A stretch of 64,000 bases of DNA, taken from Sphingobacterium sp. GVS05A. Its GTDB lineage: Bacteria > Bacteroidota > Bacteroidia > Sphingobacteriales > Sphingobacteriaceae. Numbering within the stretch: position 1 is the first letter of the stretch; every line of letters begins with the position of its first letter. The stretch is taken from NCBI RefSeq assembly GCF_019969845.1, contig NZ_JAHXYR010000003.1:124001-188000 (forward strand), in the 5' to 3' direction. Below, one piece after another: positions 35,084 through 43,039 of the stretch. The position numbers and the translations under genes are program-made. The notes beneath the pieces are model-generated. The model was not told where the DNA came from. It ran no database searches and worked only from the letters and a program-made list of their open reading frames with translations.

Positions 35084-36187
35084 TTATTCTTCCTTTTTAT
35101 CAATTTTTGTTAAACCCGCTTTAAAGCGAGGCTTGAATCCTGTGGGTTTGCTAGTTGCAGTTTGTTCCTGTGTCGTATTATCGTTCTGTTGCAGTTCATC
35201 AGTCGGATTGGCTGTGTTGCTGTCAGTTGGTGTTGCTTCTGGGGCACGGGCAGCTGTCTGCACTTCGCTTGTATCCTCTACTGAGGGAACTACTGTCGAC
35301 GAAGAATCAGTACTTGCTGTTTTGGTTATCCCCGCTTTAAAGCGAGGTTTGAATCCTGTGGGTTTACTAGTTACAGTTTGTTCCTCTATAGTATCATCAT
35401 GCTGCTGCGGTTCAACCGTCGGATTGGCCGTGTTGCTGTCAGTTGGTGTTGCTTCTGGGACACGGGCAGCTGTCTGCTCTTCGCTTGTATCCGCTGCTGA
35501 GGGAGCTACTGTCGACGAAGAATCAGTATTTTCTGTTTTCGTTACACCAGCTTTAAACCTAGGCTTGAAACCTGCGGGCTTGTTTACTGCGGTTGCATCC
35601 GTTTCAGCGATATTCTCCTGTTGTGGTTCAATGGATGAATTGGCAGGGCCAGCTTCAGCTACCTTCGTCACACCCGGCTTGAACCGTGGTTTAAAACCTG
35701 TCGGTTTAGCCGTTTCTGGAGCAGTGTCGTTCGACAAATCTGTAGGTGCGGACGTCTCTTCGGCTGAAGTCGCTGTATTTTTAGTGATTCCCGGTTTAAA
35801 GCGCGGCTTAAATCCTGCGGTAGAATTTGCAGCTGCTGTTGATGGTTCTGTTTTAGGTTCCTCTTTCTGCTCAGCAGGTTCAGTTGTTGGAGTTGTTGCT
35901 TTAAACCTAGGTTTGAAACCTGCAGGTTTTGCGGCAGTGGCATCTGTTGCGGCTGGAGCCTTCTCAACAGGATCTGTTTGGATCGGTTTTTTGATAACCA
36001 CCGTTTCTTCTTCTGCCAGATGGTAGCTTTTACGAAGCTTGTTGAACCAAAACTTCTTGCTATGATCAAAGCTTTTCTCGCCCATAGCAGAATAGTGCGC
36101 TCTGAACTCTTCAAATAAAGGTTCATCTGCAGCTTTTAAAGCTTTTAAATCAATTTTCTTTTTCGTGAAAAATTCTTCAAAAGTCAT
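35084..36187 (-). CDS. Repeat protein with six GFKPRFK motifs
   Basis: 367 residues from the ATG at 36187. Residues 1-60 form a small charged helical domain (MTFEEFFTKKKIDLKALK, GEKSFDHSKKFWFNKLRKSY). The rest is disordered, Thr/Ala/Glu/Pro-rich and acidic, punctuated by six basic motifs of the form KPxGFKPRFKxGxTK. No signal peptide is present, so it is probably cytoplasmic. The last two spacers are near-identical and are encoded by a 216-bp tandem DNA repeat. I do not recognise a named family; the motif looks like a multivalent short linear binding motif. Confidence 0.8.
   Translation of the reverse strand: MTFEEFFTKKKIDLKALKAADEPLFEEFRAHYSAMGEKSFDHSKKFWFNKLRKSYHLAEEETVVIKKPIQTDPVEKAPAATDATAAKPAGFKPRFKATTPTTEPAEQKEEPKTEPSTAAANSTAGFKPRFKPGITKNTATSAEETSAPTDLSNDTAPETAKPTGFKPRFKPGVTKVAEAGPANSSIEPQQENIAETDATAVNKPAGFKPRFKAGVTKTENTDSSSTVAPSAADTSEEQTAARVPEATPTDSNTANPTVEPQQHDDTIEEQTVTSKPTGFKPRFKAGITKTASTDSSSTVVPSVEDTSEVQTAARAPEATPTDSNTANPTDELQQNDNTTQEQTATSKPTGFKPRFKAGLTKIDKKEE
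35118..35549. repeat. 216-bp tandem repeat inside the GFKPRFK gene
   Basis: Two consecutive near-identical 216-bp units begin at 35118 and 35334 (each starting GCTTTAAAGCGAGG), and the next motif starts at 35550. 216 bp is 72 codons, so expansion or contraction stays in frame. Earlier motif copies are 104-127 bp apart and more diverged. Confidence 0.88.
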
Positions 36188-36260
36188 CCTGTTACGAGTT
36201 TGATATAGTCTATTACAAATGTAGTAATTTTTCTGACGGCGCTGAGAGACCTTGTTATAA

Positions 36261-36286
36261 AAAAAGAGCGACAAGCGCTCTTTTTA
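36261..36286 (-). terminator. Terminator after yebC
   Basis: AGAGCG / CGCTCT with a 5-nt loop and T/A runs on each side lies 23 bp past the yebC stop on the minus strand. Confidence 0.75.
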
Positions 36287-36308
36287 GATATTTTGTGAGA
36301 TAAATAGC

Positions 36309-37034
36309 TTATGCCATATTATGGTATACCGCCTGAACATCATCATCCTCTTCGATTTTATCGATCATCTTTAACACATCTGCCGCTTGTTCTTCAGTAA
36401 TATCAGAGTGTGATAAAGCAATACGCTCCAACTTTGCCGAGCTTACTTCGATACCTTTCTCTTCCAGCAATTTTTGCATATTACCGAAATCTTCAAAAGA
36501 AGTCTGAACTACAGCAACATCATTGCCTTCTTCATCAGCTTCAACGTATAATTCTTCCAAACCACCATCGATAAGCTCCAGTTCCAATTCTTCAAGATCC
36601 AATTCGTCTGTAGCTGCAAAGCGGAAAATAGACTTGCGATTGAAAATAAAATCTAAGGATCCTGTTTTTCCCAATGAACCCCCAGCTTTGGTAAAATAGC
36701 TGCGGATATTTCCTACGGTACGGTTGGTATTGTCTGTTGCTGTTTCGATCAAAACCGGAACACCATGTGGGCCATAACCCTCATATACATATTCTTCGTA
36801 GCCTTTTGAATCTTTCTCTGAAGCACGTTTTATAGCTGCTTCGATTCGATCTTTAGGCATATTTACAGCCTTAGCATTATGTATTGCTGTGCGAAGTCTC
36901 GAGTTGGTTTCAGGGTGAGGGCCGCTTTCTTTAACCGCCATAGCGATCTCTTTACCTAAACGTGTAAATTGCACGGCCATCTTAGCCCAGCGTTTGAATT
37001 TCCGCTCTTTTCTGAATTCGAAAGCTCTTCCCAT
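36309..37034 (-). CDS. YebC/PmpR family regulator (TACO1-like)
   Basis: 241 residues. MGRAFEFRKERKFKRWAKMAVQFTRLGKEI is the conserved N-terminus, and the domain continues LRTAIHNAKAVNMPKDRIEAAIKRAS, YEGYGPHGVPVLIE, and GSLDFIFNR. YebC proteins bind DNA in some species and also aid translation of proline stretches in others; I do not choose between these. It lies 2 bp after tdh, probably the same transcript. Confidence 0.95.
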   Translation of the reverse strand: MGRAFEFRKERKFKRWAKMAVQFTRLGKEIAMAVKESGPHPETNSRLRTAIHNAKAVNMPKDRIEAAIKRASEKDSKGYEEYVYEGYGPHGVPVLIETATDNTNRTVGNIRSYFTKAGGSLGKTGSLDFIFNRKSIFRFAATDELDLEELELELIDGGLEELYVEADEEGNDVAVVQTSFEDFGNMQKLLEEKGIEVSSAKLERIALSHSDITEEQAADVLKMIDKIEEDDDVQAVYHNMA

Positions 37035-37036
37035 TG

Positions 37037-37984
37037 TTATATTTTGTTTTTAAGATTCTCAATCATATCGACTGTCATCTTCTGGATGTCAAATTCTGGC
37101 TTCCAGTTCCAGTCTTTGCTTGCGTATGAATCATCCAGACTTGCAGGCCATGAATCGGCAATCTGTTGTCTTGGGTCATTCTCTACGTAAGAGATTGCAA
37201 AATTAGGAAGAATTTTTTTAATTTCTTGTGCGAGTTCTTTTGGAGTAAAAGTAATTCCACCAAGATTATAGGCGTGGCGGATGCTCAGACTTTCCTGTGG
37301 TGCGTCCATCAGCTCAAGTGTGCCACGGATGGCATCTTCCATATATAACATCGGCAATGCTGTATTCTCGGATAAGAAACATTCGTAAGTACCTGTTTTC
37401 AGCGCCTCATAAAATATATCAACAGCATAATCTGTCGTTCCACCTCCCGGTTCTGTCTTCCAGGAGATAATACCTGGATATCTTACGCTACGGATATCCA
37501 ATCCGCGGTGCTCCTGATACCATTCGATAAGACGCTCACCTGCAAGCTTACTGATTCCATAGATCGTATTCGGATCCATAACACAGTATTGCTCCGTATT
37601 TACTTTCGGTGAGTGTGGTCCGAAGACGGCAATGGAACTTGGCCAGAATATTCTTGAAACTTTATATGTAACAGCAAGGTCAAGCACGTTGAGCAATCCA
37701 TTCATATTAAGCTCCCAGGCTTTTTCAGGATATTTCTCTCCTGTTGCTGAAAGCATGGCTGCCAATAAATATACTTGAGTAGGTTTATATTTTTGAAACA
37801 ATATGTCGAGACCATTTTTGTCAAGCACATTTGCAATTTCAAAATTCTCGTCGGGGCTTTTTGTTTGTGGTTCTCTGATGTCTGTGGTGACAACATTTTC
37901 TGCACCAAATTTTTTACGCAGAGCGATTGCCAATTCAGTACCGATTTGGCCGTTTGCACCAATGATAATAATGCTTTCTTTCAT
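37037..37984 (-). CDS. L-threonine 3-dehydrogenase, short-chain (SDR) type
   Basis: 315 residues of the extended SDR fold. IIIIGANGQIGTELAIAL is the NAD site, the active site has SSIAVFGPHSP and TIYGISKLAGE (Tyr-x3-Lys), and YPGIISWKTEPGGGTTDYAVDIFYEAL is the signature of bacterial SDR-type threonine dehydrogenases as opposed to UDP-sugar epimerases. It oxidises L-threonine to 2-amino-3-ketobutyrate. A full promoter ends 4 nt before the ATG, implying a leaderless transcript that continues into yebC. Confidence 0.88.
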   Translation of the reverse strand: MKESIIIIGANGQIGTELAIALRKKFGAENVVTTDIREPQTKSPDENFEIANVLDKNGLDILFQKYKPTQVYLLAAMLSATGEKYPEKAWELNMNGLLNVLDLAVTYKVSRIFWPSSIAVFGPHSPKVNTEQYCVMDPNTIYGISKLAGERLIEWYQEHRGLDIRSVRYPGIISWKTEPGGGTTDYAVDIFYEALKTGTYECFLSENTALPMLYMEDAIRGTLELMDAPQESLSIRHAYNLGGITFTPKELAQEIKKILPNFAISYVENDPRQQIADSWPASLDDSYASKDWNWKPEFDIQKMTVDMIENLKNKI

Positions 37985-37988
37985 GATG

Positions 37989-38018
37989 CAAATATAACGG
38001 CTTTTCAGTATCTAGCAA
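37989..38018 (-). promoter_or_regulatory. tdh promoter (TTG-N19-TATATTTG), leaderless arrangement
   Basis: On the minus strand TTG (38018-38016), 19 nt, then TATATTTG (37996-37989), then CATC and the ATG. The predicted transcription start falls at the start codon. Confidence 0.78.
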
Positions 38019-38281
38019 CTGTTTGATGCAAAGGATATCTTTCTAAAAATGTTAATTTATAGACTCTTGGCACCGTTTTTATGAGATTTTAAACCGTTTC
38101 AATCGTTTGTTCTGTTTTTTTGAACGAGCAGCGAAAATTTTTATTTTTTTTGAATTCTCGTTACTTCAATTTTTTTAGTCAATTCCCTGGTTCGTGGCCA
38201 ATAATTTTTTTGACTGAGGTGGAAAAAACAAAACCGTTGTGACTTTTTTAGCAGAATAAGCGATATTTTGTTATTTTAATA
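38019..38281. other. T-rich gap upstream of asd
   Basis: Very AT-rich, with repeated TTTTTT tracts (38117-38250). No ORF or RNA recognised. It may be bent or A-tract DNA between the divergent tdh and asd promoters. Confidence 0.4.
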
Positions 38282-38310
38282 TTGTAATTGGGGAATATTT
38301 TTTAAATTTG
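38282..38310 (+). promoter_or_regulatory. asd promoter with overlapping inverted repeat
   Basis: TTG (38282-38284), 18 nt, then TAAATTTG (38303-38310). A perfect 8-bp inverted repeat (TTGAAGAA-TTCA-TTCTTCAA, 38308-38327) covers the end of the -7 box and the predicted start site. Confidence 0.6.
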
Positions 38311-38388
38311 AAGAATTCATTCTTCAAGAATCAACTAAAAACAAATCAAATAACAAATTTTATATACACAATTTAAACACAGACAAAA

Positions 38389-39378
38389 ATGAAAGTGGCA
38401 GTAGTCGGCGCAACAGGCCTTGTAGGTACTGAGATGCTAACCGTGTTGGCGGCGCGAAATTTCCCAGTAACAGAATTGATTCCAGTAGCTTCAGAGCGTA
38501 GCAAGGGTAAGGAAATTGAATTCAAGGGAAAGAAGTATAAGGTGGTTACACCATCTGAGGCTATTGCTTTGAAACCTGATGTTGCATTGTTCTCCGCAGG
38601 AGGTGATACGTCTAAAGAATTTGCACCAAAATTTGCAGAAGCTGGAATTACAGTCATTGACAATTCTTCAGCATGGCGTATGGATCCGACGAAGAAATTG
38701 GTCGTTCCAGAAGTAAATGGCGATGTGTTATCTGCTGATGACAAGATCATCGCAAATCCAAATTGCTCAACGATTCAAATGGTAGTGGCGTTAAAACCAT
38801 TACACGATAAATATAAAATTAAGCGTGTTGTCGTTTCGACTTATCAGTCCGTAACAGGCACAGGAGTAAAAGCCGTTAACCAGTTGATGGACGAGCGCGC
38901 AGGTAAAGAAGGCGAAAAAGCTTATCCTTATCAGATTGATTTGAATGTCATTCCACATATCGATGTATTCCAGGAAAATGGCTACACCAAAGAGGAAATG
39001 AAAATGATTTTGGAAACAAACAAAATCATGCGTGATGATTCAATCAAGGTAACAGCAACAACTGTGCGTATTCCAGTGATGGGCGGACACTCCGAATCAT
39101 TGAACATTGAATTTGAAAATGACTTTGATTTAAATGATGTACGTGCTGCATTAGCTGCTCAAAGTGGTTGTATCGTTGTTGATGATCCTGCTAATCTTCA
39201 ATACCCGATGCCAAAAGATGCACATGGTAGAGATGAGGTTTTTGTAGGACGTATCCGTCGTGATGAATCGCAACCGAATACGTTAAATATGTGGGTAGTA
39301 GCAGACAACTTGCGTAAAGGTGCAGCAACAAATGCTGTTCAAGTTGCTGAACTATTGGCAGAAAAAGGATTGATCTAA
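38389..39378 (+). CDS. asd: Aspartate-semialdehyde dehydrogenase
   Basis: 329 residues. VAVVGATGLVGTEML is the NADP site and IANPNCSTIQMVVAL carries the catalytic cysteine; the substrate His/Arg block is in VTATTVRIPVMGGHSESLNIE. It reduces L-aspartyl phosphate to the semialdehyde, the branch point to lysine/diaminopimelate, methionine and threonine. Monocistronic: its own promoter (38282-38310), a leader of about 73 nt, and a strong terminator after it. Confidence 0.97.
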   Translation: MKVAVVGATGLVGTEMLTVLAARNFPVTELIPVASERSKGKEIEFKGKKYKVVTPSEAIALKPDVALFSAGGDTSKEFAPKFAEAGITVIDNSSAWRMDPTKKLVVPEVNGDVLSADDKIIANPNCSTIQMVVALKPLHDKYKIKRVVVSTYQSVTGTGVKAVNQLMDERAGKEGEKAYPYQIDLNVIPHIDVFQENGYTKEEMKMILETNKIMRDDSIKVTATTVRIPVMGGHSESLNIEFENDFDLNDVRAALAAQSGCIVVDDPANLQYPMPKDAHGRDEVFVGRIRRDESQPNTLNMWVVADNLRKGAATNAVQVAELLAEKGLI

Positions 39379-39400
39379 CTCAAGTAGATTCCATAATATT

Positions 39401-39436
39401 GAGCCCCCATGAAGCAATTCATGGGGGCTCTTTTTT
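39401..39436. terminator. Terminator between asd and the deformylase fusion gene
   Basis: GAGCCCCCATGAA / TTCATGGGGGCTC with a 4-nt loop is followed by TTTTTTAT, one of the strongest hairpins in the window. Confidence 0.93.
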
Positions 39437-39499
39437 ATAGGTACATTTATGATTTCTTGAAGGACAGGCATTTTTCAGCCTGGTCCAACAAATCTGTTG

Positions 39500-40726
39500 C
39501 TATGGTGTCAAAGTCTTTGGCAAGATGGAAAAATCAATCTTATCATTCAATGGTACATAGCTGTCTTTTTCCTGCTCTTCCAGACGGTCAGGAAATAATA
39601 TGCCGAAGAGGTGATCCGTTTCATGCTGGAAGATTACTGCGGTAAACCCTTCAATATTTTCTTCGATAACTTTTCCCTCCCTATTGATGTATTGTAAACG
39701 GATCGCATAGCTCCGCAGAACATCTTCTTTGCGATTAGGGATGGATAGACAGCCTTCTGCACCCTTCCGTTTTAGCTTTGAACGCCACAGAATTTTTGGG
39801 TTTACATAAAACTCGAAAGGTTGTTCCGGTTTGTCAAACCGTTGTACCCAGATCAAGTTTTTGTTGATCCCAATTTGAGGAGCCGCTATTCCTACCCCTG
39901 GATGGTTTGGATCCCTAACGGTTGCAAACATCCGTTTTGAAAGTGTTTCTAACAGTGGGTCATTGTACTTAACATCACTGCTTGTCGCTTTCAATACCTT
40001 TAAATCTTTTTCATCGGTAGTTTGTAATACACGAAGAAGCGTGTTTTCATTCCTTGATAGAATAATCTTCTTGTCAGCTTCTGTAAATTCCTGTCCGGCA
40101 TTCAGGTTGACCGGTCGTTCATTCTTCGCTTTATGAAAGGCTTTTTCTCCTGCCATAATTTTTGTTTCTAAATTGTTTTCTACTGGGGGAACTGGACAAC
40201 GATAACCGTTGCTGTAGGCGCAATAAGGATTGTAAGCCTTATTAAAATCTATCTCAATGGTACTGCCTTTGATGTCATCCGTGGACAAGTCGATATACCG
40301 TCCACCACTATAACTCTCCTGGCCGTTTGTCTGATCTAAAAATGGTAAAAATAAATGTTTTTTGTAAGCAGGATTTTGAAATAAGGCCACACTTTGGTAA
40401 ATATTCAATGTCCTTTCAGCCCCATTCAATTGAAATGTCACAATCGCATAGCGTTTGTATTCATTGCTGGTACCGTCATAGGTGGGCATACGAAATACAG
40501 GTTCATCAAATAAGACCTCTATTTTTGCTTTAGCTTTATAGTTAGGGCTAATAGGAAAGTAATCTAAAGATGCCACTTGATCGGCTTTCAATGGGCCAAA
40601 TTGTTCTTTGGCTAATTCCAAAGCCTTTTCCTTGCGCTGGGCCAAAATTTGTTGCTCATAACTGCTCTGCGCATGACCATATAGGCAAAATGCAACAAAA
40701 AGGCTGGCAATAACTGTTTTTCTCAT
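39500..40726 (-). CDS. Secreted DUF1684-peptide deformylase fusion protein
   Basis: 408 residues in three parts. Residues 1-20 are a signal peptide (VIASLFVAFCLYGHAQ). Residues ~45-200 are a DUF1684 domain (YKRYAIVTFQLNG, LPFLDQTNG, YSGGRYIDL, FNKAYNPYCAYS). Residues ~225-395 are a peptide deformylase domain with all three active-site motifs intact: GVGIAAPQ (277-284), EGCLS (324-328, metal Cys326) and QHETDH (367-372, metal His368/372 and catalytic Glu369). Normal deformylase acts in the cytosol on nascent chains, so an exported copy with intact motifs must have another substrate or a structural role. Monocistronic; TAACTTTG -7 box at 40754-40747. Confidence 0.85.
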   Translation of the reverse strand: MRKTVIASLFVAFCLYGHAQSSYEQQILAQRKEKALELAKEQFGPLKADQVASLDYFPISPNYKAKAKIEVLFDEPVFRMPTYDGTSNEYKRYAIVTFQLNGAERTLNIYQSVALFQNPAYKKHLFLPFLDQTNGQESYSGGRYIDLSTDDIKGSTIEIDFNKAYNPYCAYSNGYRCPVPPVENNLETKIMAGEKAFHKAKNERPVNLNAGQEFTEADKKIILSRNENTLLRVLQTTDEKDLKVLKATSSDVKYNDPLLETLSKRMFATVRDPNHPGVGIAAPQIGINKNLIWVQRFDKPEQPFEFYVNPKILWRSKLKRKGAEGCLSIPNRKEDVLRSYAIRLQYINREGKVIEENIEGFTAVIFQHETDHLFGILFPDRLEEQEKDSYVPLNDKIDFSILPKTLTP

Positions 40727-40746
40727 TTATCTTTTAAATAGTCTAT

Positions 40747-40754
40747 CAAAGTTA
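40747..40754 (-). promoter_or_regulatory. -7 box of the deformylase fusion gene
   Basis: TAACTTTG on the minus strand, 20 nt before the ATG. No well-placed TTG upstream. Confidence 0.45.
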
Positions 40755-40840
40755 TAGCTTTTTTAGTGAATTGAGGTTTTACACAATAAAAAATAAAAAA
40801 ATGATGACACTTCATGGGCTTATAGCCTTTAGAGGCAGAA

Positions 40841-40870
40841 TCTCAACACGCATATCTCGATACTCAAATC
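40841..40870. repeat. Degenerate copy of the TCTCAATACTCA repeat
   Basis: TCTCAACACGCATATCTCGA and following bases resemble the TCTCAATACTCAATACTCATATCT-like tract at 60909-61030. It overlaps the promoter region of ruvX. Confidence 0.35.
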
Positions 40871-40877
40871 TAAATTG

Positions 40878-40885
40878 TACTTTTG
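40878..40885 (+). promoter_or_regulatory. -7 box (TACTTTTG) of ruvX
   Basis: TACTTTTG lies 15 nt before the ruvX ATG, with no clear TTG upstream. Confidence 0.45.
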
Positions 40886-40900
40886 TAAAAAAGATTTTCC

Positions 40901-41314
40901 ATGAGGTTAATGGCATTTGATTACGGTACAAAACGAATTGGGGTTGCGGTTACGGATCCGATGCAGATTATTGCTACGGCACTGACAACAGTTCACCCAC
41001 AGGATATTTGGACTTTTCTAACGGATTACCTCCAAACCGAACAGATCGAAACATTCGTTGTCGGTAAACCCAAACAACTGGACGGATCGGATTCGGAGTC
41101 AGCTTCGCATGTGGTCGGGTTTATGCGCAAATTGAAAAAGACCTACCCTACAATTCCAGTTGTGGAAATTGATGAACGGTTTACTTCAAAAATGGCCTCG
41201 GCAGCCATCGCTCAAAGTGGGAAGAAGAAAAAGGACCGTCAACAGAAAGGCCTAGTCGATACGGTCTCAGCGACAATTATCTTGCAGAGCTATATGGAGG
41301 GTAGGAATTTTTAA
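40901..41314 (+). CDS. ruvX: Holliday junction resolvase RuvX/YqgF
   Basis: 137 residues of the RNase H-like YqgF fold: MAFDYGTKRIGVAVTD carries the first acidic residue, FVVGKPKQLDGSDSESA the middle, VVEIDERFTSKMA the Glu, and VDTVSATIILQSY the last Asp. It is involved in 16S rRNA processing and possibly junction resolution. Monocistronic. Confidence 0.93.
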   Translation: MRLMAFDYGTKRIGVAVTDPMQIIATALTTVHPQDIWTFLTDYLQTEQIETFVVGKPKQLDGSDSESASHVVGFMRKLKKTYPTIPVVEIDERFTSKMASAAIAQSGKKKKDRQQKGLVDTVSATIILQSYMEGRNF

Positions 41315-41454
41315 ATACGAATTTTATCGCATGAGCCGTTAGCAATAGATAACTCGTTTATTGATGGATTAATGTCAATTTTATGATCATATAGTCCATT
41401 TAGGCGATGGAATCAAAACTGGGTGTAGCGGGCTCACTTAATACATAGTTACAG

Positions 41455-41883
41455 ATGAAAAGTATATTATTTTTTACAGAAGACATAGATTTTAAATTAA
41501 AAGAAAAAGGTAAGATTCGTCAATGGATCGCTGATGCGATTAAAGGCGAGGGATTTAAGCGCGTAGGCGAGCTAAGTTTTATCCTCTGTTCGGATGCCTA
41601 TTTGTTGGAGATCAATAAAGAATACCTGAATCACGATACGTATACCGACATTGTGACTTTTGATTCATCAGAAGATGAGGATACCATTGCTGGCGATATT
41701 TTTATCAGTGTGGAACGTATCCAGGAGAATGCACAAAAATTTAAGGTTGATGAACGTGATGAGTTGCATCGCGTCATTATTCACGGTGTTATGCACCTTT
41801 GTGGATATCCGGATAAAAAGCCGGCTGATAAAGCTAAGATGACGGCTAAAGAAGATGAATATCTAGGGAAAAGAAATTTCTAG
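41455..41883 (+). CDS. ybeY: rRNA maturation RNase YbeY
   Basis: 142 residues. DTYTDIVTFDSSEDE and GDIFISVERI precede the zinc motif RVIIHGVMHLCGYPDKKP. Two of the usual histidines (H-x3-H) are present, but the third position of the classic H-x3-H-x5-H is a Lys/Asp segment, as is usual in Bacteroidota. YbeY is a single-strand endonuclease in rRNA maturation and ribosome quality control. Confidence 0.92.
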   Translation: MKSILFFTEDIDFKLKEKGKIRQWIADAIKGEGFKRVGELSFILCSDAYLLEINKEYLNHDTYTDIVTFDSSEDEDTIAGDIFISVERIQENAQKFKVDERDELHRVIIHGVMHLCGYPDKKPADKAKMTAKEDEYLGKRNF

Positions 41884-41909
41884 TTTATTCTACAATCCAA
41901 TGTCTGTAT

Positions 41910-41941
41910 GGGTGTCCAAAAAAAACGGATACCCTATTTTT
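41910..41941 (+). terminator. Weak terminator after ybeY
   Basis: GGGTGTCC / GGATACCC (one G:U pair) with a 9-nt loop is followed by TATTTTTTA. Confidence 0.6.
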
Positions 41942-42194
41942 TACTCGTTTCCTCTCAGAGCCTCATTTCAGTAGTTAAATTCTCCAACGAGGCGCTTTCT
42001 CTTTTTTGACAACTTCTTTTTTATACAAGTGATCTGTTCTATTCTGACTTAGATCTTCCCGGCTGAGGAACACTTAAGTATAAGGTATATATGCGAATAT
42101 CTCATAAGTTTTTCCATCAAAAAAACTTGACTTTCCCATTATATTTAATTAGCTTCAAAACACAAATTTACTAAACCATTTATTTGTGTCTAAT
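41942..42194. other. Gap before the methyltransferase gene
   Basis: About 250 bases, AT-rich. No ORF, structured RNA or clear promoter box recognised. Confidence 0.35.
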
Positions 42195-42971
42195 ATGAAC
42201 GAATTAGAGGAATATTTCCGAAATAACAATGCGAAGCTGATAAACAAATGGATGCATTATTTCGACGTATACGATCGCCATTTTCGTCGATTTAAAGATA
42301 AAGAGATCGTTGTGCTGGAAATAGGTGTTTTTCAGGGCGGAAGCCTTCAGATGTGGAAGAAATATTTTGGCGACAAAGCAAAAATCTATGGGGTAGACAT
42401 CAACCCCAATTGCAAAGAACTAGAAGAGGAGAACGTTGAAATATTTATCGGATCTCAGTCAGACCGTAAATTCCTTCGTAAAGTGAAAGAATCAATCCCG
42501 CCAATAGATATCCTGATAGATGATGGCGGGCATACCATGCTGCAACAGATTATTACATTTGAAGAGTTATTTGGACATGTAAAAGAGGATGGTGTCTATC
42601 TATGTGAAGACCTGCATACCTCTTACCAAGTTTTTTATGGCGGTGGGCATAAACGGAATGGCACTTTTATCGAATACAGTAAGAATTTTATTGATTACAT
42701 CAATGCCCATCATTCAGAACAACGCGGGCTGAAAGTCAATGAATTTACACGTTCGGTCAACTCCTTGCATTATTACGACAGTATATTGGTTGTTGAGAAA
42801 CATAAAATGCAGCCGCCAACACATATGAGAACAGGTACTGCTACCGTACAGGATTTTGATGCTCCGCCAACAGGTATAAGCGGATTAAAGTGGAAGATTA
42901 AGAAACCGGCGTTAACTGCGATCAATAAATTCCTCCGTTTTTTTAGGATTGGTGGATTTATGTGGAGATAG
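42195..42971 (+). CDS. Class I SAM-dependent methyltransferase
   Basis: 258 residues from the ATG at 42195 (a GTG lies three codons earlier). VLEIGVFQGGSLQMWKKYF is the SAM-binding motif I, IYGVDINPNC motif post I, and PPIDILIDDGGHTMLQQI the acidic active site. The type resembles sugar O-methyltransferases such as those acting on rhamnosyl groups and the CmcI-like group. Substrate not determinable. Isolated gene with a palindromic terminator. Confidence 0.8.
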   Translation: MNELEEYFRNNNAKLINKWMHYFDVYDRHFRRFKDKEIVVLEIGVFQGGSLQMWKKYFGDKAKIYGVDINPNCKELEEENVEIFIGSQSDRKFLRKVKESIPPIDILIDDGGHTMLQQIITFEELFGHVKEDGVYLCEDLHTSYQVFYGGGHKRNGTFIEYSKNFIDYINAHHSEQRGLKVNEFTRSVNSLHYYDSILVVEKHKMQPPTHMRTGTATVQDFDAPPTGISGLKWKIKKPALTAINKFLRFFRIGGFMWR

Positions 42972-42985
42972 CAAATCGATAATAC

Positions 42986-43025
42986 ATAAAAAAAGCGTTG
43001 TACAGCTGTACAACGCTTTTTTTAT
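42986..43025. terminator. Bidirectional terminator between methyltransferase and ndk
   Basis: A perfect palindrome ATAAAAAAAGCGTTGTACAG / CTGTACAACGCTTTTTTTAT serves convergent genes. Confidence 0.92.
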
Positions 43026-43039
43026 AGCATTGCTAATGA

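Noticed and set aside
35025..36026. A 333-codon open frame on the plus strand opposite the GFKPRFK protein
   Set aside because: It is the antisense reading of the repetitive gene; its own repeats simply mirror the DNA repeat, and the minus-strand product has a credible domain structure and start.
36309..37034. A link of yebC to ruvABC-type recombination genes, common elsewhere
   Set aside because: Here the neighbours are tdh and the repeat protein; no ruv genes lie beside it (ruvX is separate, 3.9 kb away).
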